DNA of 64,000 bases from the NCBI GenBank assembly GCA_000328365.1, contig KB292015.1, forward strand, positions 261,750 through 325,749, written 5' to 3'. Shown here in pieces: positions 50,061 to 64,000 of the stretch (position 1 is the first letter of the stretch; every line of letters starts with the position of its first letter). This DNA is from Capitella teleta. Taxonomy: Eukaryota; Annelida; Polychaeta; Capitellidae. Made by a program: the position numbers and the translations under genes. The notes beneath the pieces were generated by a model. That model saw only the letters and a list, made by a program, of their open reading frames with translations, did not search any database and had not been told where the DNA came from.

Positions 50061-50228
50061 TAAATTAAAATTAAAATTAAAATGTTCAATTAAAATTAAA
50101 ATTAAAATTAAAATTAAAATTAAAATTAAAATTAATTAAAATTAAAATTAAAATTAAAATTAAAATTAAAATTAAAATTAAAATTAAAATTAAAATTAAA
50201 ATTAAAATTAAAATTAAAATTAAAATTA
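50061..50228. repeat. ATTAAA hexamer array
   Basis: About 165 bp of nearly perfect ATTAAA units with two small interruptions (near 50,083 and 50,131). Confidence 0.92.
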
Positions 50229-52996
50229 ACACGTACATGGCATGAATTGAGTGATAAGCCCGATGAGGACTGATTTAGGAGTGATTGTGACTGACATTTA
50301 TACCTACAACACCTGCAGTGGGTTGTACGTTGTGTGAGTCTGTGACACAGTCTTCATTGGCGCTCTTCTATTAACGGGTGCAATTACTTGCTTTGTGACA
50401 AATGTAACCACATGCATGGCAGATTATTGGTTCTCCACATCTACAGCTTTTGGAAGTATCTCCTCCCTGAATGATGCCATTCAGTGTGTGTGTGTGTGTT
50501 TTTTTTTTTCCTTTTTTTTTTCTTGAAAAAGCAGATAGTGTTCTTTTGGGCCTTACTAGAGTGCCTATTTTGTTGATCAGTTGATCCATTTGGTTGTACG
50601 GGTGTTCAGTCATAATTTGCTCTGTTTGAGTTACATGTGAACTTCAGGAATTTTACGGGCAATGCGACTGTGACAATTGAATTATTTTGCGATAACCGAC
50701 ATGAATTAATTTGTTGTCGATTTTATTGTACTAGAAATGTTCTTTTGGCACGTTTAATTAGTTTATTGGCCATCAAATAGTGTCTGCTATGGAATGAATG
50801 TTCAAATGTTAATAAGTATAAATGACAGCGCTATTTTTGACATTGCTTGTCAAATAAATATAACTGCAAATCTACATGCGGTCATCTCCATAGCAACAGT
50901 TCCAAAACTTAGGCGTATAATGTGCTTCCCCGATGGGGTCTCATGTATGTTAATAATTATTTCCGAAAAAATTATCCTAGGAGTGAAAAAAAGAATAATT
51001 ATTAACTTCCATTATATATATTATATATTATGTTATAACTTATTAGGGACTTAAAATTCATAGCGTGCGTATACAGAGATTATAAGATTAATAATTATAA
51101 TCCATTGGTTTCAGAAAAAAATGGTAATACTATTGTGGCATTGATCATCATGATGGAATTGAACGTGAACTATGACATTTGTAGAAAGTTGAATAAATTA
51201 ACTCGATCGAGGCCTGATCTGTGGTGACAAGGCATCGGATCGATATGAAATAGGCCCTAATTAATTATTGCTGAGTATTTCAAGGCCAACCAAGTGTTGT
51301 CGTAAAGCCTGACATTTAGACTCCCCTGTAGAGCTCGTACTCTCAATTTTGAACTTGTCACTACATCCCATTCATAGTCGGCTTCTTCTGATCAAAGCCA
51401 CAACACCTCGCTGTTATTTCCGATGTAAGTGCGGCGGCACCTCCGCATTTCTTTCTCATTTCCCTTTACACACAAAACCTGCGTTCCCCAATGCCGAAAT
51501 GCTAGCCCCTCTGGCGCCATATACACACTTAAATTCATGTGTAGCGAGGCGTATGCACAGTACGTGCTCTTTGGCGTGTCTTAAAAGGTGATTGTCACGT
51601 GTGTAGATCTTAATATGCTACGTTCTGTGCGAGCAAGCGGCATCTCTGATTGCTGTACTCGACCGATTGCACAATTTTACAATAGAACCTAGGTGCATTC
51701 CAAAAGGGGTGTAACACGAAGCCTTCGTTCGGGTTATGCTATTAATGAACTTTTAATGGACTTATTTCCATGAGAAGAGACCACGGAACAGAGCACCAGG
51801 CGATGAGTCAGTGACCCTTGTATTTTCCCTGGAGCATATTGACCATCTGGAGTTTTAATGACCATTATAGGAGATACAACATCATGCTAGCATGCATGAT
51901 TATCAATATCAAGTGCTCTGTGTATGTTTGTGCTTTAGAGCCAATCGAGTACCTTTTCCATTGACTCATGCACACCTTGCAATTGAACGAGCGTCCAGAC
52001 ACCTGCACACATGCGCAGCGTCCTTCTATTCTCATAACAGGATCAGTATTGCTCGAATGTCTGCACCGTGCATCTCCAAGCTTAACCCGATTAACTCAAT
52101 GCGTTGATAGAAGTCGTCTATACCAGACGCCATCGGATGTTGTTTATGTGCCGATAACTCGCCAATGTGTTTTCTGCCGAACACAAGTGACAAAAATATC
52201 TACACACTGAAACCTTACAAAGAGAGAAATAGGGACATAATTACTATGTATGCATAATTCAAACGGCTTGGTTGACGACATCAGCCTTTTCGTGTGAACT
52301 CTTGTAGCGCTCGTTTGTCTTAATTATTAATCGAGGGTAATAATGATGATGCACTAATCAATATCGTCATCACGGTTAATTGATTATCCTGGCGTCGTGT
52401 TTGTTGTTCACGGAAACAAAACTGCTCTGCAAAAAGAAAGAAAAAAAAAGAAAAGAAAAGAAGATAAGAAAAGAAGGTTATGCGTGAAAACAACAAAAAG
52501 GGTAACCAGATACTGTCCTTTTCAGGGGTGAATTATCACGTGAGATTTTACATCTGGGTAGAAAAGTAATCATTGTTTTTTTTTCTCTTCTTTCTTTTTT
52601 GATCAAGCTGCATGTCAATAGCACTTGCGCCATGATGTCGGAGAGAAAATGGCATAATTATATTGAGCGACAATAGATCCACGCCCACGCAGCCGTCCGA
52701 ATGTGAGCAACTCATCAACAGGTAGACTGGGGTGGATCCTCCCTGGGTGTCATCCCGGCCTACCTACGCTGCTTGGTGAATAGGGCCCTTGCATTATACA
52801 TAGACAACGAGCTTCCTCGCGTCGGGATCAATACTTAATTTGGGCAGTGCGCTATAGAACTCCACAGCAGACGCGGCAGAAGCGGCAGACGTGGTACCAC
52901 TTCAGGGCGGTCAGACCGTCAGCCAACTCTGCGACACTTTTGGATAAACTATAATGTCGGATAAGTGACGACAGGTTCACTACACTTCCAAGCAGG
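50229..52996. other. Intergenic, otoferlin 5' side
   Basis: No gene is recognised. A minus-strand frame at 50,371-50,613 has a Cys-rich end (SCRCGEPIICHACGYICH) but spans a T run and is probably chance. The last few hundred bases should hold the otoferlin promoter and leader. Confidence 0.4.
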
Positions 52997-53075
52997 ATGG
53001 CGTTGGTGCTGCACTTGAAGTACGCGGAAGGACTCCGTGGCAGAGCGGACAGGCTGACCAAAGTTACCTTCAGAG
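52997..53075 (+). CDS. OTOF: Otoferlin first coding exon
   Basis: The exon encodes MALVLHLKYAEGLRGRADRL then TKVTFR plus one base of Gly, and ends AGAG|GTAAGC. Human otoferlin begins [20 protein letters not shown] then AKVTFRG, so this is the start of the first C2 domain. The start codon context is good (A at -3, G at +4). Otoferlin is a large, C-terminally anchored ferlin with several C2 domains that acts in calcium-triggered vesicle fusion. The next exon, expected to encode a QSFYSRVLEN-like stretch, is not found in the remaining 10.9 kb, so intron 1 probably runs past the window end. The exon is 79 nt and too short to stand out as an open frame. Another ferlin of type I is possible but the match favours otoferlin. 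Confidence 0.85.
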
Positions 53076-56000
53076 GTAAGCGGATTGTCATGGAAGCTGT
53101 TAATTAACTTACGCAATTTGGGAGATCAGAAATGTCTGCGTATGGATTTGCTGGAGACACAGTAGTAAACACACGTTTGTCGCAAAAAGTGATTTAGTGG
53201 AAGTTTGGGCATGTTTTAAGTCCCATGCATAAATGTTTACCCAGTTGAAAACGCACCTTTGGAGGCCAATAAAATAACAAAGACAATATTTTTGTCGTCA
53301 ACCCCATGCTTCATTTACGCTGTTGTTAGATTATGAGACCCGCTAATCGCTTCAAGTGAAGCGTTGTTTCCGGCTTACAACAGTTTTTTTTTTTTTTTTT
53401 TTTTTTTCGGGCCGGGGGGGGGGTCAATTTATCTACAACGCCACAAAGGGACGATTTGCCTTTGCTGGCCACGCACCCCTTTGGAATCAGATACTCCCTC
53501 TGCTGTCACTCCTAAGCCACCCACAAGTCTTCCCTTTGCGCCCTACACCCTGCCTCTGTCATTTTGATATATACACCACTCCTTCTGGGGTTGTAACCTT
53601 TTCCATGTCATCATTACACGTAATTCGCAATGAAGAATGACATTGACAAACACCGATGCGTTCAGGTATTGGCTCTAAAGCACGATTGCAAAGCGTGCGA
53701 GCAAGACTAACATTTGAGTGCTGAGTATTGGTGGACATGCATCATGAATGAGTCTTTAACAGTCAATTTCAGCGACTGTTGCGGTTTGTCAATCGATATG
53801 CATTGAAGGCAAGTGCCTTCAGATTCAGATACTGTCAATGCCTTTGTTATACGTCCATTGCCCATTTAGTAAGCATTCACCTTTTCACACTTGATCATTA
53901 GGTCGATTGAATGTGATGATGCAGTTTTAGTTGAGCTTTGGTCACATTATTGCAATCGAGGTGTGCGATATATTAGCAGCGCTTCTGTTCTGACCTGTAT
54001 ATTGTCCTCACCAGGGGTCAGTTTCATGGCCCAAACGGGGCTAGTTTCGGGGTGGGGTCACTGCCAAAATATGGGTTGTCGGAAGCGAGGGCATAGGTCA
54101 GACTCTAGAGGCATGGTCCAACTCCCATGGTCGTAGCTCGTAACTCACGTAAAACTGCACGTATATTACAGCCGCAAAATTGCTATGACATAATTCACCT
54201 AACACCCTTATAATTGCAACCAGAGTGGCATTTATTAGCCGTCGTCCATAACCGTGACCTCTTGTATTTGACCCTCACTTGCCGTGTACATCTTGTGGAA
54301 GGACATCAAGTGCTGTGCTTACATTTAATTTCCTTGAGTGTACGGAAGAGTCTTTAATGGGAGTGGTCACGGCAGGGGAAGGTGTCTTCCGCCCCCGGTA
54401 CCATCATATTAGAGAGGCCTGTGGATCCCTCTATTAACAACCATGGGCACATATTGTGCTCAGCCTAGCGGGAGGCACTCTGGCGACCCAATGCAGCCTC
54501 ATGTCCCGTAACCCTTGCTTAGCCTCTCATGAGGGCAATCCGCGCAACTTGCACGACCTTTCTGATCCTCCATCCATTAAGTTCTTTTCTCGGAGCCACC
54601 TTTCACCTTATCGGGACATTTCACTTGAACGCTGAACGAGAAAAAAGTTCCTCGCTTCCAGAAGGGCGGCAAAGAGGTCAAACAGAGACAGATTACCCGC
54701 GAAGCGATACTGCGTTTCTGGCATGCATACTGGACACCTTCCTTGGTGTGGCGATCATTTGGTGTCCAGTGTTCACAAACAGATCGACATGCACAGAGAT
54801 GAAATTAAGGTGCACACATTTCCACATCAAAGGATGCTTCTGCGTGATAGCCAACAGCAAATAGATCAATTGCGATTGTTCTGGAATCTTGATCTCAGAG
54901 TAGACCCACAGATCCAGTAAACCACACATGGAATCCAATATCCCCTGTTGCCTCAATTAAACAGGTCTTTGATGAAACCATTTCTTTCTTATTTTTCTTC
55001 TCCTTTTTTTATTCCTAATGGTCCACCTAGTCCTCTCTGATCGAAGTATAACAGGCGACATTGATAGATTTGAACCAACAAACAAGCCATCTATGCATTG
55101 ATTGCTCGTTTTCAATAATGTGAGGGGAGTAAGGAGGTTATGTACAAAACATTGGTCAGTTTTCTCTCCATTATGGCGTTCGCTTTCGGCCCAAGGGACC
55201 AACTTGGCGCGCAAATGACCCGCCCGGAAGCTACGCTCGCTTAACAAGCCTCTTTTGAAGTGGCACCGGAAATGGATGAGGGGAATCACGAACTGCGTTA
55301 TTCTTTCAACTTTGACCTCACTGACGTCATTTCCGATGGGTCAACCGTGTACGTTTGTTAGTTTGAAGCCCCCCCCCCGTGTTATTTGGGGGAAAATGGC
55401 AGAGGGGTGAAATTGGCATGAAATATTCATGCATTGCCAATTTTGGTTTGATGAATTAATCTCCGGCTGTAATTAGTGGAATCCTTGCAAGTTCAGCGTC
55501 GCTCTTGTACGTGATAGTTGAATTTCGAATCTTTTTGTTTATTACACGTAGTTTCAATTCTTTATTTTTTGGTTACTTGTTACATGCATGAATAATTCAG
55601 CGTCACGGTTACACCTGTAATATATACAAGCGCGCAAGTGCTGCATTAAATATGTTTGAGTTTGAGAGGAGATCAGTAACCCAGATCAAGTCAAAATCCT
55701 GTATACAGATGTACGTATATATCGCGTGCTTTTTATATTATTGGAAGTAAAAAAGCACGACTTCCACTGAATACCAATGTAATCCCACGACAAGTGTCTG
55801 CCCACGTGATCGATCACGAATCCCTCTCATATTCAGCAACAACTGTTTCATGAGAAGGAAATCAACAAAAAGCAATTCAGCGAACAATACAGGTATTGCA
55901 ATGAAAGGTGCTACCACACACGGGACGCCAAAATGGTGCATTTGTAACCGTATTCCCTCCCAGCAGTTTCCTTGATGCCAATGCCCACCATATTGAACTA

Positions 56001-59000
56001 TGACCTTTGGGTGGCCTGCCTTGAAGAACACTTAGTTAAGGAACTATTGGGCAGGTATAAACACTTGATTTATAATGGCTGTTCTTCTAAACCCCATTGG
56101 TCAGATTGTCCATGTCGTCTGTTCATTAAACAAAACCCCTGTTCTGGAATATGCACGTTTTATTTTGGTCGTGATTGACAGAGTACACTGTATGTTCTCT
56201 CTTCATACTTATAAAGTCCACACATATTTACTCTGTCGTTGTCATGAATACAGTTGCACGTAATAATATCTAATATTTACACAAATCGCGCGACTTTTGG
56301 TCGAATAAACATTATCAAGTCACTTGCTGATTCATGATGACAAGTTGTCAATATCAAACAGAATGGCGGTTTGTTTCACATACAGGACACTAGTTATGAC
56401 GAATTTGTTAATCTTTCTTTGCAGGGAGCATATTGCTAACAATTTAATGACCCCTTCTATATTTGATAATAATAATAATTAGAAGCCATTTTATGGTTGC
56501 ACGAATTAAACTTAATTTCCATGTAATGCGTGGTGATAAAGTTGACCATTTCATCCCATTTGGCAAGCAGGACCAATGCATAGAAGGGGTTTTATGATCC
56601 TGCGCAACATTATAGGATGGGACGCAACAAAGCCCCCTGAAGGTCGTATCTTGGATCAAGGTCAGGGCTTCTGAAGATGATGTTGGAGATACCATTTCTA
56701 CCATATTGTGTGCATCAGAGAGGCTGTATTTTCGAAATGAGGAATTGTGAATTTGGTGATGCAGCTGTTTTAGACTCACCTGGCATTCACGTGGTCAGGT
56801 GCATTTGACATATCTAATCAGGAATCGGCTTAAGCTTAAGTTAAGGTTCCCATACTTTGCAGTCAATGTCGGGTCATAATTACACATCAAAGGGATTTGT
56901 TTTGAAGAAAAAATAATAACAAAAAAAGATACATCGATAGATATCTGGATTCGAATGGACACTGTAACTCGAGTTTGATTTGTGAGTCTTGTGATTGTCA
57001 CGACATTATCTCGCCCAAAACTTAACACAATAAGCATTTATACGAGAACAATCTTATCTCCATAATAATAAATAATTCTGCAATGCCCCACTTTAGCTGT
57101 GAGCACCTCCCTGCATGATATCGACATTTATGATAGTTATATCTCATCTTCAATCACCCTCAGTCACATGCAGACGAGGTCGTATTGTAAGGGGTTTCCA
57201 GTTCTCATCTTTGTACCATACATCACATCAACGCATTTGTCTCAGCCTCAAACCAAGGCAGTCACCTATGAGCTCACACTGCCATGCCTCGCGGCATATT
57301 GAATTATGGGATGTTTTTTTTTTTTCATCTGAGTAATACGATTTCTACCTGTGCAAGTTCTTATAATATTAATTTTACATGTCACGTTTTAGCATTTGAC
57401 ATTCAGGCCACGAGAATGGCACGTATAGGTAAAAGACCTACGTCGTATCCAGTGGTGAAGCAGGTATACCCTACAGGTCTCCCGCTATTAACACCAGAAA
57501 CATAGTGACCTCACCAAAAGTGCCACTCTGGGTATGGTTTTGCATTTTACTTATCCTTCTCTGTCATTCATGCGGAGACTAATCAACACACAACTTCATT
57601 GATAATCGAAAGGTGATATTTTTATGCCTTTGCAGGCTTGCAGAATATAACAGCAATAGACAGGGAGCTAAGTTTTGTTGTTATTCTATCGTAAATCGTT
57701 ATTTAAAGACACCTTTACGCCAACAATCGAGCCAATACGCCGGTCTTTAGACTGATGAGAATACGCAATGCTCAGTGCAGTATGAGCGTTTGTGACGTCA
57801 CATCCCTAGAGACCACTTCCATAACAACGAGATCCTACAGATACAACCATATTCCGTGGTGAATTATTGAGTATTCAAGATGACGCTGCACCCATGATTT
57901 CATGCCATTACGATGATAACTCAGTTACAAAGTAATTATACCTCTTGATTTTCAAGTTTGTGGACTAATTGGAATGCGACCATCAACAGGCCGATTATCC
58001 TGCCTAAGCGGTGTATGCATTTGGGAAGGGGAGAAGGAATCGCATGCATCAACACGCATTCTGCTGAGATGATGTGTTTTGTCGGCCAACAAAGTTTGTT
58101 TGTTGCATGCATAACTATGGAATGGGTTACGTGAACCCACAAATGGTCTCCTGTGACTAACATATCTGACAATCTGCAGGCAAACTATAGGTTCACGACC
58201 ATAGAATGGTCATTCATACCCACCGTGGTTTGGTTCCATTTGACTACTTTGAAGATATTCGTCGATCAGTCTTTATGACGTGGTGACTGGTTTGCTTAAT
58301 GTCTTTGCACTTGCAGAGTGGACCAAAAGTAGTTTTTCCACAGTCTACTCCATTAAAAAAAAAAAAAAAAAAAAAAAAAAACACTTTTGAATTGACTAAA
58401 ATTTACCGATTTATTTATTTATTTTATTTTTTTCAAAAAATAAGACCGTGAAGAGAATTTTTGTGAGCTGAATCAGATCAGCCCCCGAACAAACAAGCAT
58501 TATGGAATGTGATCTGTGCCATGGTGCTTTAATGTAAACTCTCCTCATTAATGCTACAATCAGATCAAGCGCACTTCAAACAAAAGAATAGTGTGAGCGT
58601 GGTGCCTTATTTATGCGCTCAATGATGCCTATCCATGGTTCGGGGCCCTGTTTGCCGCCAAAAGTGAAAACATCACCGAATGTTGAGTGCGCTAATTTGG
58701 ATCAGGTGAATCTGTTGTTGGTTTTTGTAAAAGCAGCAGACTACTTTTGGTTCCTCCTGTGTATGAAGCTTGTTTTGAATGTGACACGATTTCCTAGGTC
58801 GTTTGCTGGAGGGGTTTACAAAGATGAATGGCTATCAATGTATATTGATATGGCTATCGTAATGTAAGATCTATTACATGATCCCATGTACATCATTTCG
58901 AAATACAGGTATCAAAAGTTGGTAAATCTCATCTTGGGTGACATGAATGTCACCCTTACTATAGACATACATCAGTCGCCAGTGTTGCCTACGGGTCGCA

Positions 59001-61749
59001 CCCAAAGGTCAGATGACCCTCAAAGGTCCATTTGTCCATTAGGCCCTCAAATACCACGACATCCATCCGGCCTTGTGGAGTGTTCTGTAAAATCACCAAG
59101 CCGAAGAGCGAAAGAAACAATGTCTGGTTTTACAAAATGTAATTACCCTAATTTTGGGAGTTCTATTTGTAGACCATAAGGGAATAGCACTGCGTAGCCT
59201 TTTATTCTACTTTGAAGTGTGGATGTCTTTTCTGCAGCATCGGATCCCGTTTCGCATTCATGTCACGCTCTTGCAGTTCCGACCCGATGAGATATAGTGT
59301 GATGAGAGCCCTGATTGAGATTGTTTAGCACTCAATAAAAAACAGCTTGATGCTTTTGGGTTGGGAGCGCCAGATGATGACTTGAATAGCGCCATTACCT
59401 GGGATGCAGCGCAGTAGACTGGATACAAGGAGTGTGTTGAAGTCAAATTACTACCATAAAACTCCTATAGGCATGCGAATTTGTAATATTACTATAGTAA
59501 CTATCACCATATGGACTGAACCACCTCCTCGGTAGCACCATAATATTATTGTATGATTTTTGAGAGTTCTGTAATTTGTGATAATGTTATTAGCTTATAT
59601 ACTTGAATTATATATGTGTAGCATTTGTGAACCCAAACAGCTTCGCGGCTTCCAATGAGACCTAGGGCTATATGTGACCTCACGTTGAGATGTGGGTAGA
59701 GTTGCGAGGACAGAATAATCAATGGTGACGTAATCTGACAGCGGTGCAATAACAACTTCATCTGTGATTACAGAAGTTGCTGCCGTGGAGGATTTGATAA
59801 ACCGCGCATGATCCCACTAGTTGTTGTCCTATTCTCTTTTATGAGATCAAAGTTTTTATGAATATAAAAACACGAAAAATATACTTGATTTGTAAAGTAG
59901 AATATCCAACAAAAGATTGCAAAATTACCTGTTCATTCACTGTGGAATATTATTGTAATAACAACCAACATATAATTGTTCCTCCGCTTTAGAATCTTGT
60001 GAGTATTGCAGACGGTCGAGTGTTGTAACCATGGATACAGTGAATGCGTTAAAAATGACAAATGATCGAGCAATACTGGCTGGAGTCCGAATCGGTGTTG
60101 TCTTTCATGTCCGAAGAAGCCACGTGACGTATCCGTCATATAGATGGCAGGTGCAGCAGAATATTATGTCTTTCATCTCAGCCGAAGCACATGACAGCTG
60201 AAGTTTGTTCAAAATGTCATTCGTAGTAATAGTACATATACTGAATGCAAAACAAAGTTCCAGGAAGGAAAGTCACAATGATGGAGTGTGCTATCTATGA
60301 GCATTATCTCATTATTAGTGCAGACCACCTTCTCGCTGAGAGTTCTTAGTTGTGTTGAGTTGATATCTTGAAGTTTAGAGTGTTACAATCACATTACCGC
60401 TTCGGTGGAGATTAGGCCCAAGAGACGAGGCCATGAGATTACAGGGACTCACAGTCTCACAGGAAGACGGTGGCAGTTCCATTTGGTAAGGAACACACAA
60501 TACTGGTTGCGTTGCAGCCTAGCAGAAAAAAAAGTCAAAGTTTTTAACCTCTATGTATAGCATTATGGGATTTACATCAATAGGGCTGCGAAGAACTGAG
60601 ACTCGATATTTCCAATGAATGATTCATTTGTCATTTATTGCCGCATTCGATTATATGACTTTTCTATCCATTCTATATTTGGGTTTATTGACAGGTACTT
60701 ATTCCGTAGTTGTGGCGTCTCACAAACCGTTTATAGACTGACCCAGTCAATTATTTGGTCGATAATTATGCGAATTCTAAAGAATTACGTAATGGACAGA
60801 CTTCTTTCATCGTCATTACGGCATTAATGTTTCTTTTGTTCATATTTTAAGCAATCTTTTTTTTTTTTCGATTTATCTTTGAAAATATTCACTTTATACT
60901 GTGACAATAATTACACAACACAAGCAACTGTACATCGCATGTGGATGACAAATGGAGCTATCAATTTTAACCATATTAGGCTGAACCCTCACATCATGCA
61001 ATATAGACAAGTAATTATCTCACGAGGAATATCAACAAGCATGTATCTCACACAGACTGATATCGGGTGGGTATTTATTACACCAATGAAACAATGTCGA
61101 TGAATATATTTATCACGGCAGACGAATGATGAATTGTGCTTTTCATATTTAGCTGCGATTAATCATACCACGAATGCAACATACAACGACTTCCTCATTT
61201 GTGAAATTAATATGCAAGTCTTCTCATTCCAACTATACGTTCTGTAAATGTCGACAGAGAAAGGTGAATCATCCTTTTAATCTGGATCAACATTCACATC
61301 AAAAACTTGCTGCGAAAACTGAGAAATACGGTTGTGTGGCAATTATCAAGAGTAAAAAGAAACATTGTCTTCTGATTGCAATATTGATATACCTTTGTTA
61401 AATGGTCCATGTTAACTTTCAATGCTCCGCTGCAACGTGCCACGCATGCTTGCTGTAAAAGCTGATTAATATCGAGGGCTTGTGTGATACCCCGAAGCAC
61501 CGCAGGCACAAACTAGGTTTCTGTTGTGTTCACTTCTGCGCGTGGGTGGTGCATATAGGTGTCAACATAGACAGCTGCAAAGTACATATACCTGCCAACA
61601 GATCTGTGTTTGTGAGATAGATATCTCTCAGTAGACCGTGAAATGGACAGTGTCCATCTTGGCTTATCAAGGCTGATAGAGTAATTGACCACTGGGTGCA
61701 GAAGTCTCAAGGACACTTGGACATCTGCAGATGCAATATGGAATCTCTG

Positions 61750-61905
61750 GTGGGTCATCCCTTGGTCTTCTGTAATTTATGCGGTTAAGTGGGTCATCCC
61801 TTGGTCTTCTGTAATTTATGCGGTTAAGTGGGTCATCCCTTGGTTTTCTGTAATTTGTGTTGTTAAGTGGGTCATCCCTTGGCCTTCTGTAATTTATGCT
61901 GTTAA
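61750..61905. repeat. 39-bp tandem repeat, four copies
   Basis: The unit GTGGGTCATCCCTTGGTCTT plus CTGTAATTTATGCGGTTAA occurs four times with a few substitutions. Because 39 is a multiple of three, the array is open in several frames, which explains the frames seen there; I do not call a gene. Confidence 0.9.
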
Positions 61906-62377
61906 GAATCTCTGTCGTTGGTCTCAATAGGTATTACGTGACTGCAAACACTTTGCGATTTCCGCTACGAAATAGTTGTTATATGGAGCCATTGAAACCC
62001 TTAAAAGAGAACACTCCCAATTCCGTGTTTACGATGATTGTGTCGGAAGTAAAGGCTATTCATAGGAGACATACGATTGTTGAAGCTGCTGTGACTTAAC
62101 GCTCAATGCATGCATGGCCGTACCAGACAGTCAGATCGCCTCTTGAATAAGTATCAATGAAGAGCGATTGATATAATTAGTCTTTTAATTGTCCTTGATA
62201 TATGATTGATAAGCATATAGATTTCCTGTTTATAACCTGTACTTAGCAAACGATGAATGGGATTGCGTAACTACATGTATTATATATGCTACAGCACCTA
62301 TACTACTGCCCTATAGAGACGCAAACGATGTCTCTGGTTTTAGACTTGCATGGGGCATAAGGCATTATTGTGCTTTA

Positions 62378-62645
62378 CGGCTCCACTCGGGTGAAACATG
62401 GGTTACAGAACAGAAGCCCAATGCCTATTCTTATCGATAAATTCTAATAGTTAGTTACCCTGCCGTAAGCAGCAGTATACATAGCTCAGTCTTGTCACGC
62501 ATTTGGAAAGTACTGCTGAGTCACCGAAGATTTATAATTTCATAAATAGAATTATATTTCACAATCACAATGCCCGTTGCTCGAACCAGGCCGGTCGACA
62601 TAGGACTCCTGTGAGGCGGTCAAACCAACTGAGCTTATCGGTAAC
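62378..62645 (-). mobile_element. tRNA-derived SINE, long form, diverged
   Basis: On the minus strand the order is an A-box-like region near 62,620, a B-box-like CTGGTTCGAGCAACGG near 62,580, the CTGAGCTATGTATACTGCTG middle, AGAATTTATCGATAAGAATA, and a terminal GGAGCCGTAAAGCAC near 62,385. It is the most diverged copy in the window. Confidence 0.65.
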
Positions 62646-64000
62646 CCTGCTTCTAGAGTCTAGACAGTTCAATTAATGGTGTCTTATATAAGAGCCCACA
62701 TAAGAATTAAGCGTAACTCCCTTTTTGGGCAATTGCAGCCCAAGCAGATGGGGTCATATCTCTTGCCGCCCACCGAAGCGTAGCTATCAAAGGCTATCTT
62801 TTGGACGACTGAAGAGCGCAAGTCTTGGCAGAGTGCTTTCAGAGAAATCAGAACAGCCCTCTTCCAAGAAAGCAATGTGTTTTGGCGTGTCAGCATCTGG
62901 CAGTTACATTGTCCGCCGTGTATTCATTTCGTGGAAGTCGAAATCCCGGCTCAACTTTCATCTTCTTGGGTTACTGCAAATTGAGGCACAAATTTCTGTT
63001 ATTATAACGTATTCAGAGTAGATATATATATTCATGCATTAATGCTATGTGGTGCTGCATAACCTACACTGTTGACCATTGACCTAGAATGCCAGCTGGG
63101 AACATTAGACTCCATTCCCATTCGGATGGCGAGGCTCCACCGGGTGAACCCTCCTGAGCATCTGAGAGTCTGCGGCTCATGTTTTAGGCAGGCGACCCCC
63201 AGCGGACCCTCCGACAATTGGCCTTCTAAGCCCAGAAGATACATTTGTTCTCAGTGGAGTGTGCAGCAATTGCATTACCATTCTCTTGCATGCAATTATC
63301 TACAAAATACCCAGTGTGTGGAAAGTCTATTTTTAGATTACAAATAATGGGGTGTCATCCTCTCAAAATAATAAATCTGTCGTTTCTAGAAATTCACAAA
63401 GAAATGTTTTTTCCCGTGTAAACACTTGCCTTCCTCTACTAGAGTGCAGTGTAAGGATCGCGTTCTCCTCTTCACACAGCCTTCAAAGCGGGTTTCCATG
63501 TCATTAATTCTTCAACCGGCGATGTCCTTTTGCTCTACAAACAAACTCATAAGACCGAGTCCCTCGCCACTCAGTTCTTTCTGTGATATTCCGTCAGCTG
63601 CCAGGACAATATGTGTTGGCGTCCGTGTTATTGCCTTGTTAGCAAAGCAACAGCATCAGCTCATAAGACCGGGTTTATGCATTCTTATCTCATGAAAGCA
63701 GCCATCCAAGCGCTGAAATACGTCCTCATTGACCTTATCAGGTGTTAATCTCGCACTGAATTTTGCATCATGGTTGATGAATGGCCTTCTCTGTTGCTCA
63801 GTTGCACATCACTATAGAGCACAATACCTCTTTAAGTTGCTTTTGCGACTTCATCTTCGCATATTGAGAGTAACAGTCGTGCTGGCCTGGCAGCATCCCA
63901 GACACATAGCTCTAACTTCGTAAGCGCTGATTCGATCAAAGGCAACATTACGGTCACTGGCACTCAATGCCCAGGTGCTCCAAACCGAATCATATCTCGG

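Larger units (their letters stand above)
53076..64000 (+). other. Probable otoferlin intron 1 (open at window end)
   Basis: No exon is recognised on either strand. The stretch has a long T run near 53,383-53,407, an A run near 58,354-58,381, a 39-bp tandem array at 61,750-61,905 and a SINE at 62,378-62,640. Open frames are short and lack protein-like composition. Confidence 0.5.

Noticed and set aside
50371-50613. Zinc-knuckle protein (SCRCGEPIICHACGYICH)
   Set aside because: Cys spacing fits no knuckle, and the frame crosses a GT repeat and T runs.
61667-61930. Repeat-protein gene on either strand
   Set aside because: The open frames exist only because the 39-bp tandem unit is a multiple of three; no start context, splice site or family match.

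Overview
The window is nuclear DNA from an invertebrate animal. Spliced genes with GT-AG introns, an antizyme frameshift gene, an otoferlin start exon, tRNA-derived SINEs, LINEs and cut-and-paste transposons all fit a metazoan, and the AT-rich, loosely packed layout with many small repeats fits an invertebrate. I cannot name the phylum from this sequence.

Layout. 1-1,100 is repeat-rich (a retroelement 3' tail and a SINE). 1,167-2,213 (+) holds most of DPH5, and tail-to-tail with it at 2,637-4,875 (-) is a complete katanin p60 gene. The katanin gene carries two tandem, equally long versions of its Walker A / pore-loop exon separated by only 20 nt. 5,000-9,500 contains MITEs, a SINE and a small two-pass membrane protein ORF. 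9,577-10,545 (-) is an intronless GT11 alpha-1,2-fucosyltransferase. 13,924-17,449 (-) is ornithine decarboxylase antizyme with its +1 frameshift site and a predicted 3' RNA stem. 18,700-23,960 is a nest of transposons: a LINE on the minus strand, broken by a 58-bp SINE-like insert and by a 2.7-kb pogo-type element with terminal inverted repeats. 25,287-25,888 is a hAT-type MITE. 27,693-28,831 (+) is GTF2E2 (TFIIE beta). 34,631-39,723 (+) is a single-pass receptor with SUEL-lectin, CUB-like and sushi regions. 44,021-45,575 (-) is a DEDDh-fold exonuclease-like gene whose catalytic residues are mostly replaced, resembling the PML-I C-terminal domain. 48,400-49,023 is a LINE reverse-transcriptase fragment. 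52,997-53,075 (+) is the first coding exon of otoferlin; the remaining ~11 kb looks like its first intron.

The host genes are unrelated housekeeping or cell-surface genes (translation factor modification, microtubule severing, glycan synthesis, polyamine control, transcription initiation, membrane receptor, vesicle fusion) and do not form one pathway. The most interesting items are the katanin exon pair, which swaps the pore-loop aromatic residue (Tyr or Trp), the antizyme recoding signal with a doubled UGA, and a family of 58-60 bp insertions, each with an 11-bp target duplication.
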